Assembly (NCBI GenBank): GCA_963713545.1
Contig: CAVQME010000010.1
Location: 558,001-622,000, forward strand
Reading direction: 5' to 3'
From: CAVPLM01 sp963713545
Lineage (GTDB): Bacteria > Actinomycetota > Thermoleophilia > RBG-16-64-13
Length of the DNA stretch: 64,000 nt
Positions 1 through 7,632 of the stretch are shown piece after piece; position 1 is the stretch's first letter, and each line of letters begins with the position of its first letter. Below the pieces are notes generated by a model. The model searched no databases and was not told where the DNA came from. It saw only the letters and a list, made by a program, of their open reading frames with translations. The position numbers and the translations under genes are program-made.

Positions 1-2
1 CA

Positions 3-374
3 CGTTTCGGCAGCCAACAGAGGACAGATGCCGACTACGAACTCCCGCCCGCGCTCTTCCTCACGCTCTCCGCCCACATGATCACGGATGACGGCAGGCG
101 CGAGCGGCAGAAACTCACGGTTTGGGCAGCTCCCACATTTGTTGCGGCGCTTGTCGCAAAGACCCGCCACCCATTCGTTCGCGCAGGCAGGCTGAAACCC
201 CGAGCGTCCCGCACGCCGGTTCTCCCAGCGCCGGGCATAGACGTCCATCCGTCCGCGGAAGAGGCTCGCGAAGAGGGCGACTTTCTCGTCGGCGGACGAA
301 CCACGATTCACAGTCGCGGCTGTGGCGACGCCCCGCCACAAGAGGATCATCGTCGGCGAAATGGTCCTCCATAG
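3..374 (+). other. possible 3' end of an unidentified gene, or non-coding
   Basis: The first 430 bases hold no gene I can recognise. One frame on the plus strand is open from the window edge to a stop at 374 and begins like ordinary protein (acidic start, then a helix rich in Leu/Ala around bases 45-180). Its last third turns into Arg/Gly/Pro-rich sequence typical of out-of-frame GC-rich DNA. It may be the decayed tail of a gene whose body lies left of the window. The neighbouring sequence is a decaying antitoxin fragment, so decay here is plausible. I cannot assign a function. Confidence 0.15.
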
Positions 375-431
375 CAGGGCCAACCTTGGCGCAGTGAGTG
401 CCCGCAGGACAGCTTCTACAGCCGTCTGCGT

Positions 432-791
432 ATGTCGGATAACGCCAAACGCCATCTCTTCGCGGGATCGAGGGACTCGGTGGACAGGTTGCCTGCAGCC
501 GGCGTCAAGCGCCTTTTCCCGTCTGGACAAAACTACCAGCAACTTTCTAGTAATGCCCAGGCAGGAGTGGAGACACGTATTCTGGATGGCGTCTCGCTTC
601 GTATCTACAGCCCAGCTAAGACCATCGCGGACTGCTTCAAGTATCGGAACAAGATCGGCGCCGGGGTGGCAGTTGAGGGTCTGAGGACGCTGAAGGAGCG
701 AGGGGAGCTTGACCCAGCCGAGGTCCTCCACTACGCGGGGATCTGCCGGGTCGAGGCCGTCATGAGGCCGTATCTACAGGCGCTTGCGTGA
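432..791 (+). pseudogene. C-terminal fragment of an AbiEi-type antitoxin/regulator
   Basis: The second half of this 119-residue frame carries the hallmark block of AbiEi-like type IV antitoxins: ILDGVSLRIYSPAKTIADCF (about residues 48-67), then KYRNKIG, and the terminal VMRPYLQAL. In full-length family members this block follows an N-terminal winged helix and a long middle region. Those are absent here, and the first 45 residues do not resemble the family, so the gene looks truncated and partly scrambled at its 5' side. No AbiEii toxin follows: the frame stops at 791 and the convergent higA gene ends 16 bases later. I read it as a relic. The alternative is a short solo regulator, which I think is less likely. 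Confidence 0.6.
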
Positions 792-806
792 CCCCTGGAC
801 CGTTCG

Positions 807-1124
807 TCAGCCTCGAGCTGCAGGGACAAGCTTGATCTCCACCTCGCAGCCGACAGCCTTGGCGTATTTCTTGAGCGTGCTCACCGATGGTGAGTGGTCA
901 CCGGCGCCTTCGAGCCGGGAGACGGCACTCTTGGTCGTACCCATGGACGCCGCCACCTGCTCCTGGGTAAGCCCCGCGCGTACCCGGGCGGCCAGCAGCT
1001 CGCGTACCAGCTTGTACTCATCTTCAAGACCCTCGTAGGCCTCGGCGAAACCCTTGCGTTCGAGAGCCTTCTTGAGGATGGCCTCATGATCATGAGGAAC
1101 CGGCTTGTATTCAGTCTTGGGCAT
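807..1124 (-). CDS. higA: HigA-like XRE-family antitoxin
   Basis: 105 residues. A Cro/C1-type helix-turn-helix spans about residues 45-95 (LLAARVRAGLTQEQVAASMG, then TTKSAVSRLEG), and the tail ends with VGCEVEIKLVP as in HigA antitoxins that follow a HigB toxin. It should bind and neutralise the toxin encoded just upstream and repress the shared promoter. Its start overlaps the toxin gene's 3' end by 14 bases, so translation is probably coupled. The toxin-first order is the normal HigBA order. The convergent AbiEi fragment ends 16 bases beyond its stop. Confidence 0.85.
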   Translation of the reverse strand: MPKTEYKPVPHDHEAILKKALERKGFAEAYEGLEDEYKLVRELLAARVRAGLTQEQVAASMGTTKSAVSRLEGAGDHSPSVSTLKKYAKAVGCEVEIKLVPAARG

Positions 1125-1443
1125 CGCTCACCTCCTTCATTCTCTTGCGGGCAACGGCGAGATCGGACTTCGGGGTGGCTTGCGTCTTCTTGACGAAGGC
1201 ATGCAGCACCACCACCCGCTGCCCGATCACAAAGCAGTACAACGCCCGCCCGGTACCTTCCCGCCCACGAGGCCGAAGCTCAAAGAGCCCGTCACCCAGA
1301 GGACGGGAGTGCGGCATCATGAGTGCAGGTCCAAACTCGATCAAGAGCTCGACCAGCCGCGCGTAATCCGCCAGAATACCGACCGGCCACGACTCGATCT
1401 CGTCGAGCACGCGTCGGTTGAAGTATTCGACGGAGTAGGTCAC
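1111..1443 (-). CDS. higB: HigB/RelE-type mRNA interferase toxin (Gp49-like)
   Basis: 110 residues of the RelE/ParE-fold 'phage-derived Gp49-like' family. The diagnostic features are the basic beta-sheet core (LFELRPRGREGTGRALYCFV, about residues 54-73), then VVVLHAFVKKTQATPKSDLA, the usual HigB signature. By family knowledge such proteins cleave ribosome-bound mRNA. It is first in a two-gene operon with the HTH antitoxin, overlapping by 14 bases. An AT-rich stretch with GGTTA/TAACC arms (1451-1470) lies just upstream of the start and could be the autoregulatory promoter. Length is normal and the frame is intact, so the module is probably functional. Confidence 0.85.
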   Translation of the reverse strand: MTYSVEYFNRRVLDEIESWPVGILADYARLVELLIEFGPALMMPHSRPLGDGLFELRPRGREGTGRALYCFVIGQRVVVLHAFVKKTQATPKSDLAVARKRMKEVSDAQD

Positions 1444-1524
1444 GTCACGAGGTTAGCAAATATGATAACCACAGTCAACATGCCGCCGCCCGTGCCGAGG
1501 AGCCGCTGTTTGTCGTGGCCTCAC

Positions 1525-1694
1525 CTATTGCGGCCCAAGAAGCATCCTCAAGCTCGCGCGCAATCCTGCTATCACATCATCGAAGTCCGGCAGTGGCTGA
1601 GTCCATAGTCGAATTCGACCACGTCGATGGGCACACTCAAGACTTGGGCAGCCTTCCGCAAGCGGTCCCGAAGCGGAGACAGTCCCTCGGTCAT
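1525..1694 (-). pseudogene. AbiEii toxin remnant with internal deletion
   Basis: The ATG at 1694 overlaps the TGA of abiEi (ATGA), the normal coupling for an AbiEii nucleotidyltransferase toxin. Reading on, about 33 residues match the family N-terminus (LSPLRDRLRKAAQ, then a DYGLSH that resembles the DYALSY block). The frame then runs into a stop at 1572-1574. In another frame, 1593 down to 1525 reads LPDFDDVIAGLRASLRMLLG and stop, which looks like the usual AbiEii C-terminus. So the first ~30 and last ~22 codons are joined out of frame and the catalytic core, roughly 0.7-0.8 kb, is missing. The family match is from memory of the motifs. Confidence 0.6.
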
Positions 1695-2545
1695 ACCCTG
1701 TCCTCGGCGCGGTTGTCGATGATCATCCAGCGCCGGTCACGCGGCCCGCGCCGGACCCGCCCGGGATCGAGAGCCGTGAAGTGTGAGCTGGGCAGCTCGG
1801 CCAGGGGGATAAGCACCGAACGGCCCGTGCCGGTTTGCTCCAGGCTCCACCCCAACCGCTTGGCGACGGCGACGGAATCGTATCGAAGCGCGTAGCTGAC
1901 CAGCTTTTCGAGGTCAATACCTTCCCCGACGCGTTCAAGAACCGCGAGGCCCTCGCCCAAGCCCCCCAGCAGGCGTGGCAGCGCAAAGAGGTCCAGCACG
2001 GTACGCTCTCGGTCGGTGACGGGCACGCGAAAGCGTTCGTCCAACCACACCGGTTCGATGCCAAAGCTGAAGCGCTTCGGGAGGATCGCCACGTACCGGA
2101 AATATAGGCCCGCGGCATGCCAGAGATGTTGCCCTCGTTGCCCGGTCGCCTGGCCAGCCTCCCTCATACTTGGAACCACCACCTTCCGAGGGGTGATCGC
2201 GGTGATCACTCGCGGGATCTGCTCGGTCAGCCCGTGATGGGCCAGAGCCGAGAAGAAAGCGACGGCGGACGGGCTGACCAGCGAGGTAGCAATTACGAAG
2301 GGGGGTACATCCACACCTCCCGGCAATCTACCGGTGCCCGCATACAGGCCCCGACGCAAACGGATGATCCAGCCTGCATCGGTTAGAAGCTTGAGCAGGT
2401 AGCGCACTGTCGTCGGGCCGATATCGTCGGGCCGCAGCCTAACGGCGTCTTCGGTCGTGAAGACATACAGTCCGGCCTCGGCTAGGCTGCTAGCGAGGGC
2501 TATGCCCCGGGAAAGGCCGTATTCTCCTGTGGGTCGCCTGTCCAT
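1691..2545 (-). CDS. abiEi: AbiEi-type antitoxin / transcriptional repressor (orphaned)
   Basis: 284 residues with the AbiEi layout: an N-terminal winged helix (about residues 20-75; TTEDAVRLRPDDIGPTTVRY then LRRGLYAG) followed by the mixed alpha/beta C-terminal domain (SAVAFFSALAHHGLTEQIPR; VPVTDRERTVLDLFALP). In type IV AbiE systems this protein binds DNA upstream of its own gene and counteracts the AbiEii nucleotidyltransferase. The start codon lies 13 bases from a near-perfect inverted repeat (2558-2592) that fits an autoregulatory operator. The downstream toxin is deleted, so the repressor is either a relic or has been kept for another regulatory role. Confidence 0.75.
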   Translation of the reverse strand: MDRRPTGEYGLSRGIALASSLAEAGLYVFTTEDAVRLRPDDIGPTTVRYLLKLLTDAGWIIRLRRGLYAGTGRLPGGVDVPPFVIATSLVSPSAVAFFSALAHHGLTEQIPRVITAITPRKVVVPSMREAGQATGQRGQHLWHAAGLYFRYVAILPKRFSFGIEPVWLDERFRVPVTDRERTVLDLFALPRLLGGLGEGLAVLERVGEGIDLEKLVSYALRYDSVAVAKRLGWSLEQTGTGRSVLIPLAELPSSHFTALDPGRVRRGPRDRRWMIIDNRAEDRV

Positions 2546-2557
2546 TGGTGATATTTT

Positions 2558-2592
2558 ACTGCGTTAGTTTGTAAATCGCAAACTTACGCAGT
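2558..2592. promoter_or_regulatory. inverted repeat, probable AbiEi operator
   Basis: Two 14-base arms (2558-2571 and 2579-2592) are inverted repeats with one mismatch, separated by 7 bases, directly upstream of abiEi. On the minus strand a TAAAAT hexamer, a plausible -10, overlaps the proximal arm about a dozen bases before the ATG. AbiEi proteins are known to bind inverted repeats upstream of their operon, so autorepression is the obvious reading. Confidence 0.6.
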
Positions 2593-2672
2593 ACTTTTTC
2601 ACAGCCAGGTACCGGAGCCGCGTCCCGAAGTGTCCCATAGCCTACCGGAGCCAATGTGGAAAGTATGTACCG

Positions 2673-2720
2673 GGACCGCACAGGACCGCACAACTTCTTG
2701 TGGGCAAGACGTGGGCAAGA
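2673..2720. repeat. two pairs of direct decamer repeats near the tRNA
   Basis: GGACCGCACA occurs twice in tandem (2673-2682, 2683-2692), and GTGGGCAAGA occurs at 2700-2709 and 2711-2720. They sit between the toxin-antitoxin island and the initiator tRNA terminator. They could be integrase arm sites or the scar of an integrated element. No integrase gene is present in the window. Confidence 0.4.
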
Positions 2721-2748
2721 GGGGTTCGGAGGCTTACTTCTCTAAAGT

Positions 2749-2773
2749 AAAGCCCCGCTTGTGACGGGGCTTT
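2749..2773 (-). terminator. intrinsic terminator after tRNA-fMet
   Basis: The stem AAAGCCCCG / CGGGGCTTT encloses a 7-base loop, 7 bases downstream of the tRNA 3' end on the minus strand, and is followed by a T-rich stretch. Confidence 0.7.
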
Positions 2774-2779
2774 GTGAGG

Positions 2780-2853
<74 letters not shown>

Positions 2854-3241
2854 CCGCTTGAGGGACGGAGTATAGCACAGTGGGGATAGTGCCTTAGGGC
2901 CATACAAGGCCAATTGCTCGGTGTCGAGAGACTCTCACGCCAAACCCTCGGCCCGAAGTCGGTCTTCATCGGGATACCCCTATCTGAGACTTGTGGGCTG
3001 CAAAATGGCTGCAGCCAGAACCTCTCAGATTCGGCGTAGCAATGGACGTGCCGCCTCCACCCTCCTTGCCTGCCGACCATTCCCGGCTTGTCAAGTTCCG
3101 CCCTTGGTATGAGTCCGGCGCGGGCGCCCGTATCCTAGTATTATGGGGCCCGATGAGAAAGACTTCCGATCGTTGCGACGAATTGCGCAAGTGTTTGCCA
3201 CTTGCTGCCGATAATTCTCTGCAGACAACACAAGAAGGGTC

Positions 3242-4477
3242 ATGCGTGCACTGATGGCCGATAGCCACACTCGCAGTAGACGCCTGGGCTTGCCCGCCCG
3301 TGTCCGCGCGCACGCCTGGACTGCGACCCCCTCGACCCTCGTCTTCGCCCTCCTCCTGACCGCTCTCTTCGGCGCCACGATCTTCCTCGTATTGGGTGCA
3401 TCTCCGGCGACGGCCGTCCCCACCGAGACAAAGCCGGTTGTGCTCTATGGCGCCGTGCAGAGCCAGGTCGATTCCCTTGCCGTCCAGGCGGGCTTCGTTC
3501 AGGCCGAGATCGATGCCCTCGACGAAGAGCTCGAGAAGCGCACCGAGGCCTACAACGAGTTGTCGATCAAGCTCAACCAGCTCAACGTGCGCATGGCCGA
3601 CCTGCGCCGGGATCTTAAGGAGGCCGAGGCCGACCACGCTCAGTGCCTCGAGCGGTTCGAGGACCGCATCTGCGCTCTCTACAAGTCGGGGGGGCGCGAC
3701 CAGCTCCTGCAGATGATCATCCTCGCCGACGGGGTGGAGGACCTGTACAACCGCATACGTCTGGTCTCGACGCTGGCGGATCAGGACCAAGAGATCATCG
3801 GAGATCTGGAGAAGAGCGCCGACAAGCTCGACGGCCTCCTGGCGGAGATCGACGAGCACAAGAGCGAGCAGTTGGCCGTGCGCCTCCAGATGAACAGCGT
3901 GCGTGGCGATATCCAGGCCAAGTTGGCGGAGCGGCAAGCGGCGCTGGCCGATATCGACAGCCAGATAGCCGCGGTCATCGAGCAAGAGCGGCAGCGGCAA
4001 CTCGACGAGCAGGAGCGGGTACAGCAGGCCCTGCGGAACCTCATCAACGGTACCCAGCAGTACGCCGGGCCGTTACCCCTGACCGATGACCTCACGATCA
4101 ATCAGCTCCTCGAGACGGCGGTCAGCTACTTGGGCATCCCATACGTCTGGGGGGGCGACCGGCCCTCCACCGGCTTCGACTGCTCGGGCTTCACCAGCTT
4201 CGTGTACGCACAGCACGGGATCTATCTGCCCCATTACTCGGGCTATCAAGCGCAGATGGGCTACCCGGTCGATCCCAGCGACATCCAGCCCGGGGACCTG
4301 CTCGCGTTCGGGGACCCCGTGCATCACGTGGGCATCTTTCTGGGCAACGACCTCTTCATCCATGCCCCCCGCACCGGGGACGTGATCAAGATCTCCCACC
4401 TGAGCGAGAGACGGAACCTCTCCCTCATACGCCGTTTCGTCATACAACCGCGCATCGGACCACCGGCTATCGGGTAG
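3242..4477 (+). CDS. secreted NlpC/P60 peptidoglycan endopeptidase with coiled coil
   Basis: 411 residues. There is an uncleaved-looking basic N-terminus, then a hydrophobic segment (about residues 33-55), which is a signal peptide or anchor. A long heptad-rich coiled coil covers roughly 65-275. An NlpC/P60 domain spans about 285-400, with catalytic Cys in TGFDCSGFTSF, His in HHVGIFLG and a third polar residue in FIHAPRTGD. The arrangement matches RipA/CwlO-type cell-separation hydrolases, which cleave stem-peptide bonds and whose coiled coil holds the enzyme inactive until a partner engages it. A second ATG lies 12 bases in. It is followed after 9 bases by a small membrane-protein gene, probably co-transcribed. 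Confidence 0.85.
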   Translation: MRALMADSHTRSRRLGLPARVRAHAWTATPSTLVFALLLTALFGATIFLVLGASPATAVPTETKPVVLYGAVQSQVDSLAVQAGFVQAEIDALDEELEKRTEAYNELSIKLNQLNVRMADLRRDLKEAEADHAQCLERFEDRICALYKSGGRDQLLQMIILADGVEDLYNRIRLVSTLADQDQEIIGDLEKSADKLDGLLAEIDEHKSEQLAVRLQMNSVRGDIQAKLAERQAALADIDSQIAAVIEQERQRQLDEQERVQQALRNLINGTQQYAGPLPLTDDLTINQLLETAVSYLGIPYVWGGDRPSTGFDCSGFTSFVYAQHGIYLPHYSGYQAQMGYPVDPSDIQPGDLLAFGDPVHHVGIFLGNDLFIHAPRTGDVIKISHLSERRNLSLIRRFVIQPRIGPPAIG

Positions 4478-4486
4478 AATGGGCCC

Positions 4487-4792
4487 ATGTGGCCCATGAT
4501 CATCATGATCTGCGTGGGTTGTGCCCTCTTGATTGCGGGGCTTGCGGTTGCCGCCATCCAGGCGTCACACCTGGTCAAGGCAGCCCGGGCGTCGGGGATC
4601 AACTCCCTAGATGAGGCGAAGGATGTGGCGCGCCGCGTCCAGGAGCTGGGACCCCGTATAGAGGAAACGTCGCGTCGGGCAAAAGCCACGGCCGAAAGGC
4701 TGGAGAGCCTTTCGGCCGCGACCGGAAGGTTGAACTACATCTTCAAGCAGTTCGACGAGACCGTGGGCTTCATCTTCAAGCTGAAGTCGTAG
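4487..4792 (+). CDS. small single-pass membrane protein, unknown
   Basis: 101 residues. One strongly hydrophobic N-terminal helix (about residues 3-24) is followed by an amphipathic, Ala/Arg/Glu-rich helical region with the look of a DUF948-like or coiled-coil peripheral segment. There are no catalytic motifs. It follows the NlpC/P60 gene by 9 bases, which suggests co-transcription and perhaps a role at the cell envelope. It ends convergently with the NifU-like gene. I do not recognise the family. Confidence 0.6.
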   Translation: MWPMIIMICVGCALLIAGLAVAAIQASHLVKAARASGINSLDEAKDVARRVQELGPRIEETSRRAKATAERLESLSAATGRLNYIFKQFDETVGFIFKLKS

Positions 4793-4840
4793 ACCGGCCT
4801 CGGCGAGCGGCGTGGCGCCTGTGGCGCCGGACCCTTGCGG

Positions 4841-5065
4841 CTAGACAGCCACCACCTCTTTGATCTCAGGGATCTGCTCCTTCAGTACCCGCTCGACACC
4901 CATGCGCAGGGTCATCTGCGACATGGGGCAGCTTCCGCAGGCCCCGACCAGCTTGACCTTGACGACGCCGGCGGCTTCATCCACGTCGACGAGTTCGACG
5001 TTGCCGCCGTCGTTCTGCAGGGCCGGGCGGATGAGGTCCAGCGCTTCTTCCACGCGTTCTTTCAC
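4841..5065 (-). CDS. NifU-like C-terminal Fe-S scaffold protein
   Basis: 74 residues corresponding to the stand-alone NifU C-terminal (Nfu) domain, with LQNDGGNVELVDVD and the cluster-binding CGSCPMS (CXXC). Such proteins assemble or carry [4Fe-4S] clusters, a likely heavy demand in a cell making the FeS-rich hydrogenases encoded further along. I chose the GTG at 5065 because AGGAGG lies 5 bases upstream and the protein then begins at the conserved helix. It follows the thiolase stop by only 16 bases on the same strand, so the two are probably one operon. Confidence 0.9.
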   Translation of the reverse strand: MKERVEEALDLIRPALQNDGGNVELVDVDEAAGVVKVKLVGACGSCPMSQMTLRMGVERVLKEQIPEIKEVVAV

Positions 5066-5081
5066 GTGATTCCTCCTAGAT

Positions 5082-6263
5082 TCAGACCTTGACGATAGTG
5101 GCGCCGCCCTGGCCGCCGCCGACACACATGGTGGCCAGACCGTAAGTGCCGCCCTCCTGCTTGAGAGCATGGATGAGGGTGGTGAGGATCCGAGCGCCAG
5201 AAGCCCCGATGGGGTGGCCTAGGGCGATCGCGCCTCCGTATACATTGGTCTTGGCCATATCGAAGTTCAAGAGTTGAGCGACGGCTCCACACTGCGCGGC
5301 GAAGGCCTCGTTCGACTCGATGATGTCCATCTGCTCCACGGTCATGCCGGCCTTCTGCATGACCTTCGTGGTGGCGTAGTACGGGCCCATGCCCATATAC
5401 GCGGGATCGAGAGCGGCAGTCGCATACGCGACCAAGGTCGCCAGAGGTTTGATGCCTTTCTTGTCGGCCCATTCCCGCGAAGCCACCACGAAGGCGGCTC
5501 CTGCGTCGTTGATGCCGGAGGCGTTGCCGGCGGTGACGGTGCCATCCTTCTTGAACGCGGGCTTGAGAGAGGCGAGGCCTTCCAAAGTGGTCTCGGCCCG
5601 GACGTGCTCGTCGGTGTCGAAGATCTTGGGATCGCCCTTCTTCTGCGGGATCTCGACCGGCACGATCTCGGCCTTGAACTTGCCCGTCGCGATGGCAGCC
5701 GCGGCCCGCTTCTGGCTCTCGTAGCCGATCTGGTCCTGTATCTCTCGGGTGACCCCGTACTTCTCGGCGACGTTCTCAGCGGTGAGACCCATGTGGTAGT
5801 TGTTCATGGCGCACTGCAGACCGTCGATGATCATCTCGTCCACAAACACGCCGTCACCCATGCGGTAGCCCTGGCGGGCTTGCGGTACCAGGTAGGGGGC
5901 CATGCTCATGTTCTCCATGCCGCCCGCCACCATGACCTCAGCATCGCCGGCTTGGATGGCCTGAGCAGCCACGTGCACCGACTTCATACCCGAAGCGCAC
6001 ACGATATTGAGCGACCATGCGGGGACGTGCTCGGGGATCCCGGCGGCCAACGAGGCCTGGCGGGCCGGGTTCTGGCCCTGGCCGGCCTGGAGCACGTTGC
6101 CCATGATCACCTCTTCGACGTCGGTGACGTCGACGCCCGCCCTCTTGACGGCTTCGGCGATGACGATGGCACCGAGCTTGACGGCCGGGGTCGCCGCCAG
6201 GGTGCCCAGGTAGCGCCCCACGGGGGTGCGGACGGCGCTGAGGATCACAACTTCTCGAGACAA
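5082..6263 (-). CDS. atoB: acetyl-CoA C-acetyltransferase (thiolase)
   Basis: 393 residues, the usual thiolase length when started at the TTG at 6263, which has a strong purine-rich site (AGGAAAGGAG) 7 bases upstream and gives the canonical start REVVILSAVRTPVGRY. All catalytic elements are visible: the nucleophilic Cys in LNIVCASGMKS, the NEAFA loop (in ESNEAFAAQ), the His in ALGHPIGASGAR and the proton-relay Cys in CVGGGQGG. It condenses two acetyl-CoA to acetoacetyl-CoA or cleaves it in reverse. No other beta-oxidation or butyrate gene is in the window, so the direction is undecided. It is co-oriented with the NifU-like gene. Confidence 0.95.
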   Translation of the reverse strand: MSREVVILSAVRTPVGRYLGTLAATPAVKLGAIVIAEAVKRAGVDVTDVEEVIMGNVLQAGQGQNPARQASLAAGIPEHVPAWSLNIVCASGMKSVHVAAQAIQAGDAEVMVAGGMENMSMAPYLVPQARQGYRMGDGVFVDEMIIDGLQCAMNNYHMGLTAENVAEKYGVTREIQDQIGYESQKRAAAAIATGKFKAEIVPVEIPQKKGDPKIFDTDEHVRAETTLEGLASLKPAFKKDGTVTAGNASGINDAGAAFVVASREWADKKGIKPLATLVAYATAALDPAYMGMGPYYATTKVMQKAGMTVEQMDIIESNEAFAAQCGAVAQLLNFDMAKTNVYGGAIALGHPIGASGARILTTLIHALKQEGGTYGLATMCVGGGQGGATIVKV

Positions 6264-6408
6264 GGGAGCTCTCCTTTCCTGAGGGCCGGCCGACAGTGAG
6301 GGTGCCCCCCTGACAACCACGCGGTCCTGACACAGCCCGGGTAATGACGCGCAGGCGAAAAGATACCATCCCGGGCGTTATCGCGCCGCCGCAGGCTCGA
6401 GCCCTAAG

Positions 6409-6568
6409 AACTCGTTTCAGATGAAGCTCCGCCGCCAGGGACGGGCTGGGCACGCGCCAGAGAAGGACGCAGGGAGCGCGAATAGCAGCGCTATTAGCGG
6501 GACCGAGGACGCACTATCGTGCCGCCCAGGGCGCACTAGGCGGCCGCGGCTTCATTCTGAAACGAGTT
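6409..6568. repeat. 160-bp element with ~20-bp inverted ends
   Basis: The left end (6409-6427) AACTCGTTTCAGATGAAGC and the right end (6549-6568) are inverted copies differing by one inserted base. The interior contains a smaller hairpin around AATAGC...GCTATT (near 6482-6496) and no gene. The right arm, with its outer flank through CCCTAC, occurs again at 26455-26492. AGCCCTA lies outside both ends (6400-6406, 6572-6578). It fills most of the 312-base gap between the thiolase start and the next minus-strand gene, whose stop codon lies in the right flank. It looks like a small non-autonomous or REP-type element. Confidence 0.65.
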
Positions 6569-6575
6569 GTAAGCC

Positions 6576-6845
6576 CTACTCCTCCTCCGGATGGGGACCT
6601 GCCCAGGGACGAGGACCGGCCAGCGCGCGCGAGATGGGTATGCCGTTGTCGGCCAGCGCCTGGACGATCTCTGCGCTCATGGGCCAGTACTCCTGCTCCC
6701 GTTCGCTTCCGACCCCGCCTTCCCGGGAGACATAGTGGACGGTCAACCGCAGTTCACCGTCCACGTCGTCGGCCAGGATCTGGTAGCCCTGCGCGATCCA
6801 ATCGTGGAGCTTCACCTCATACTCGCGAAGGATCTCCGGATCCAT
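6576..6845 (-). CDS. conserved-looking small acidic protein, unknown
   Basis: 89 residues starting at the ATG at 6845, which follows an AAAGGGGG ribosome site. The protein is acidic and amphipathic, with YEVKLHDWIAQGYQILADDV near the N-terminus and YVSREGGVGSEREQEYWPM in the middle. It has no signal peptide, membrane helix or cysteine. The fold could be a small soluble alpha/beta domain. The stop codon lies in the flank of the 160-bp repeat element. I do not recognise the family, and no neighbour hints at its role. Confidence 0.5.
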   Translation of the reverse strand: MDPEILREYEVKLHDWIAQGYQILADDVDGELRLTVHYVSREGGVGSEREQEYWPMSAEIVQALADNGIPISRALAGPRPWAGPHPEEE

Positions 6846-7037
6846 GGGGCCCCCTTTCGTCTCCGACCGGGTGAAGTGCCACCGACGCTCTTCGACGTGC
6901 TTCGACACTCTTGTTCTAGCCATTTTGGCCGGCGGGCAAACCAGGCGGCGCGCGCTTCACCCTGCCGGCGTGTAGCGAACCCTTGCTCAGGAGCCGGATA
7001 CCTCACTCCTAGGCGACCTGGCACGGTCGGCCTATGA

Positions 7038-7493
7038 CTAGCCCTCCGCCGTCTCATGGGGCCGCCACCCGGCGCTGAACAAGAAGAACAGCGCCGAAGT
7101 CCTGCCAAGATGGGTGAAGGTCTGCGCGAGTTCTTCGGCTACCGGCTCCAGGTCGGCGGCCGCCCCAAGTTTCCCGAGATAGGCGTGGAAGCTCTTATGC
7201 TTCTTGGTCCGTTCCAGGAACGTACCGGCGTTCTTGATGACCGCCTCGATCTTGCGCCGATTGCGGATGACAGACGGGTCGGAGAGCAGCCGCCCCACAT
7301 CGGCCTCGTCCATCTGTTGGACTTTGGCCGGGTCGAACCCATGGAAGGCGACTCCTATCTCATTCCAGCGAGATTCGACCACCTTGGGCCCGAGCCCCGC
7401 GGAGAACACCGCCCGGGATAATAGGCCGAAGTACTCTTGGTCCGACTGCGGATACTCGCCCGCCCGCTGCATCCATGCTTGCTTCTCGAACAT
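7038..7493 (-). CDS. tag: short DNA-3-methyladenine glycosylase I-like protein
   Basis: 151 residues resembling the Tag family core: FDPAKVQQMDEADVGRLL and IRNRRKIEAVIKNAGTFLE (about residues 50-95), then the C-terminal GRTSALFFLFSAG. Tag excises 3-methyladenine from alkylated DNA. The E. coli enzyme is about 187 residues and binds a structural zinc through N- and C-terminal Cys/His. Those residues and the termini are missing here, so this is a short, zinc-free variant that may have altered activity. An AlkD-like repair gene lies next on the same strand, about 140 bases away, which supports a DNA-alkylation-repair role. Confidence 0.65.
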   Translation of the reverse strand: MFEKQAWMQRAGEYPQSDQEYFGLLSRAVFSAGLGPKVVESRWNEIGVAFHGFDPAKVQQMDEADVGRLLSDPSVIRNRRKIEAVIKNAGTFLERTKKHKSFHAYLGKLGAAADLEPVAEELAQTFTHLGRTSALFFLFSAGWRPHETAEG

Positions 7494-7632
7494 GGTCCCT
7501 CCCCAAGGTCGCGTTTCCTATGGGGAGGATGCTATGCGGAGAGGGCTTTGCGGTCTGTACAACAGAGGTTGAATCTTGGCAGAAGTGCCGGGCCCGCACC
7601 TTGGCCCGGCCGCCTCGGCGCAGTACCGCTTT

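Noticed and set aside
6400..6578. AGCCCTA outside the 160-bp element as a target-site duplication
   Set aside because: Nearly the same flank follows the lone arm at 26455, so it is more likely part of the repeat than a duplication of the insertion site.
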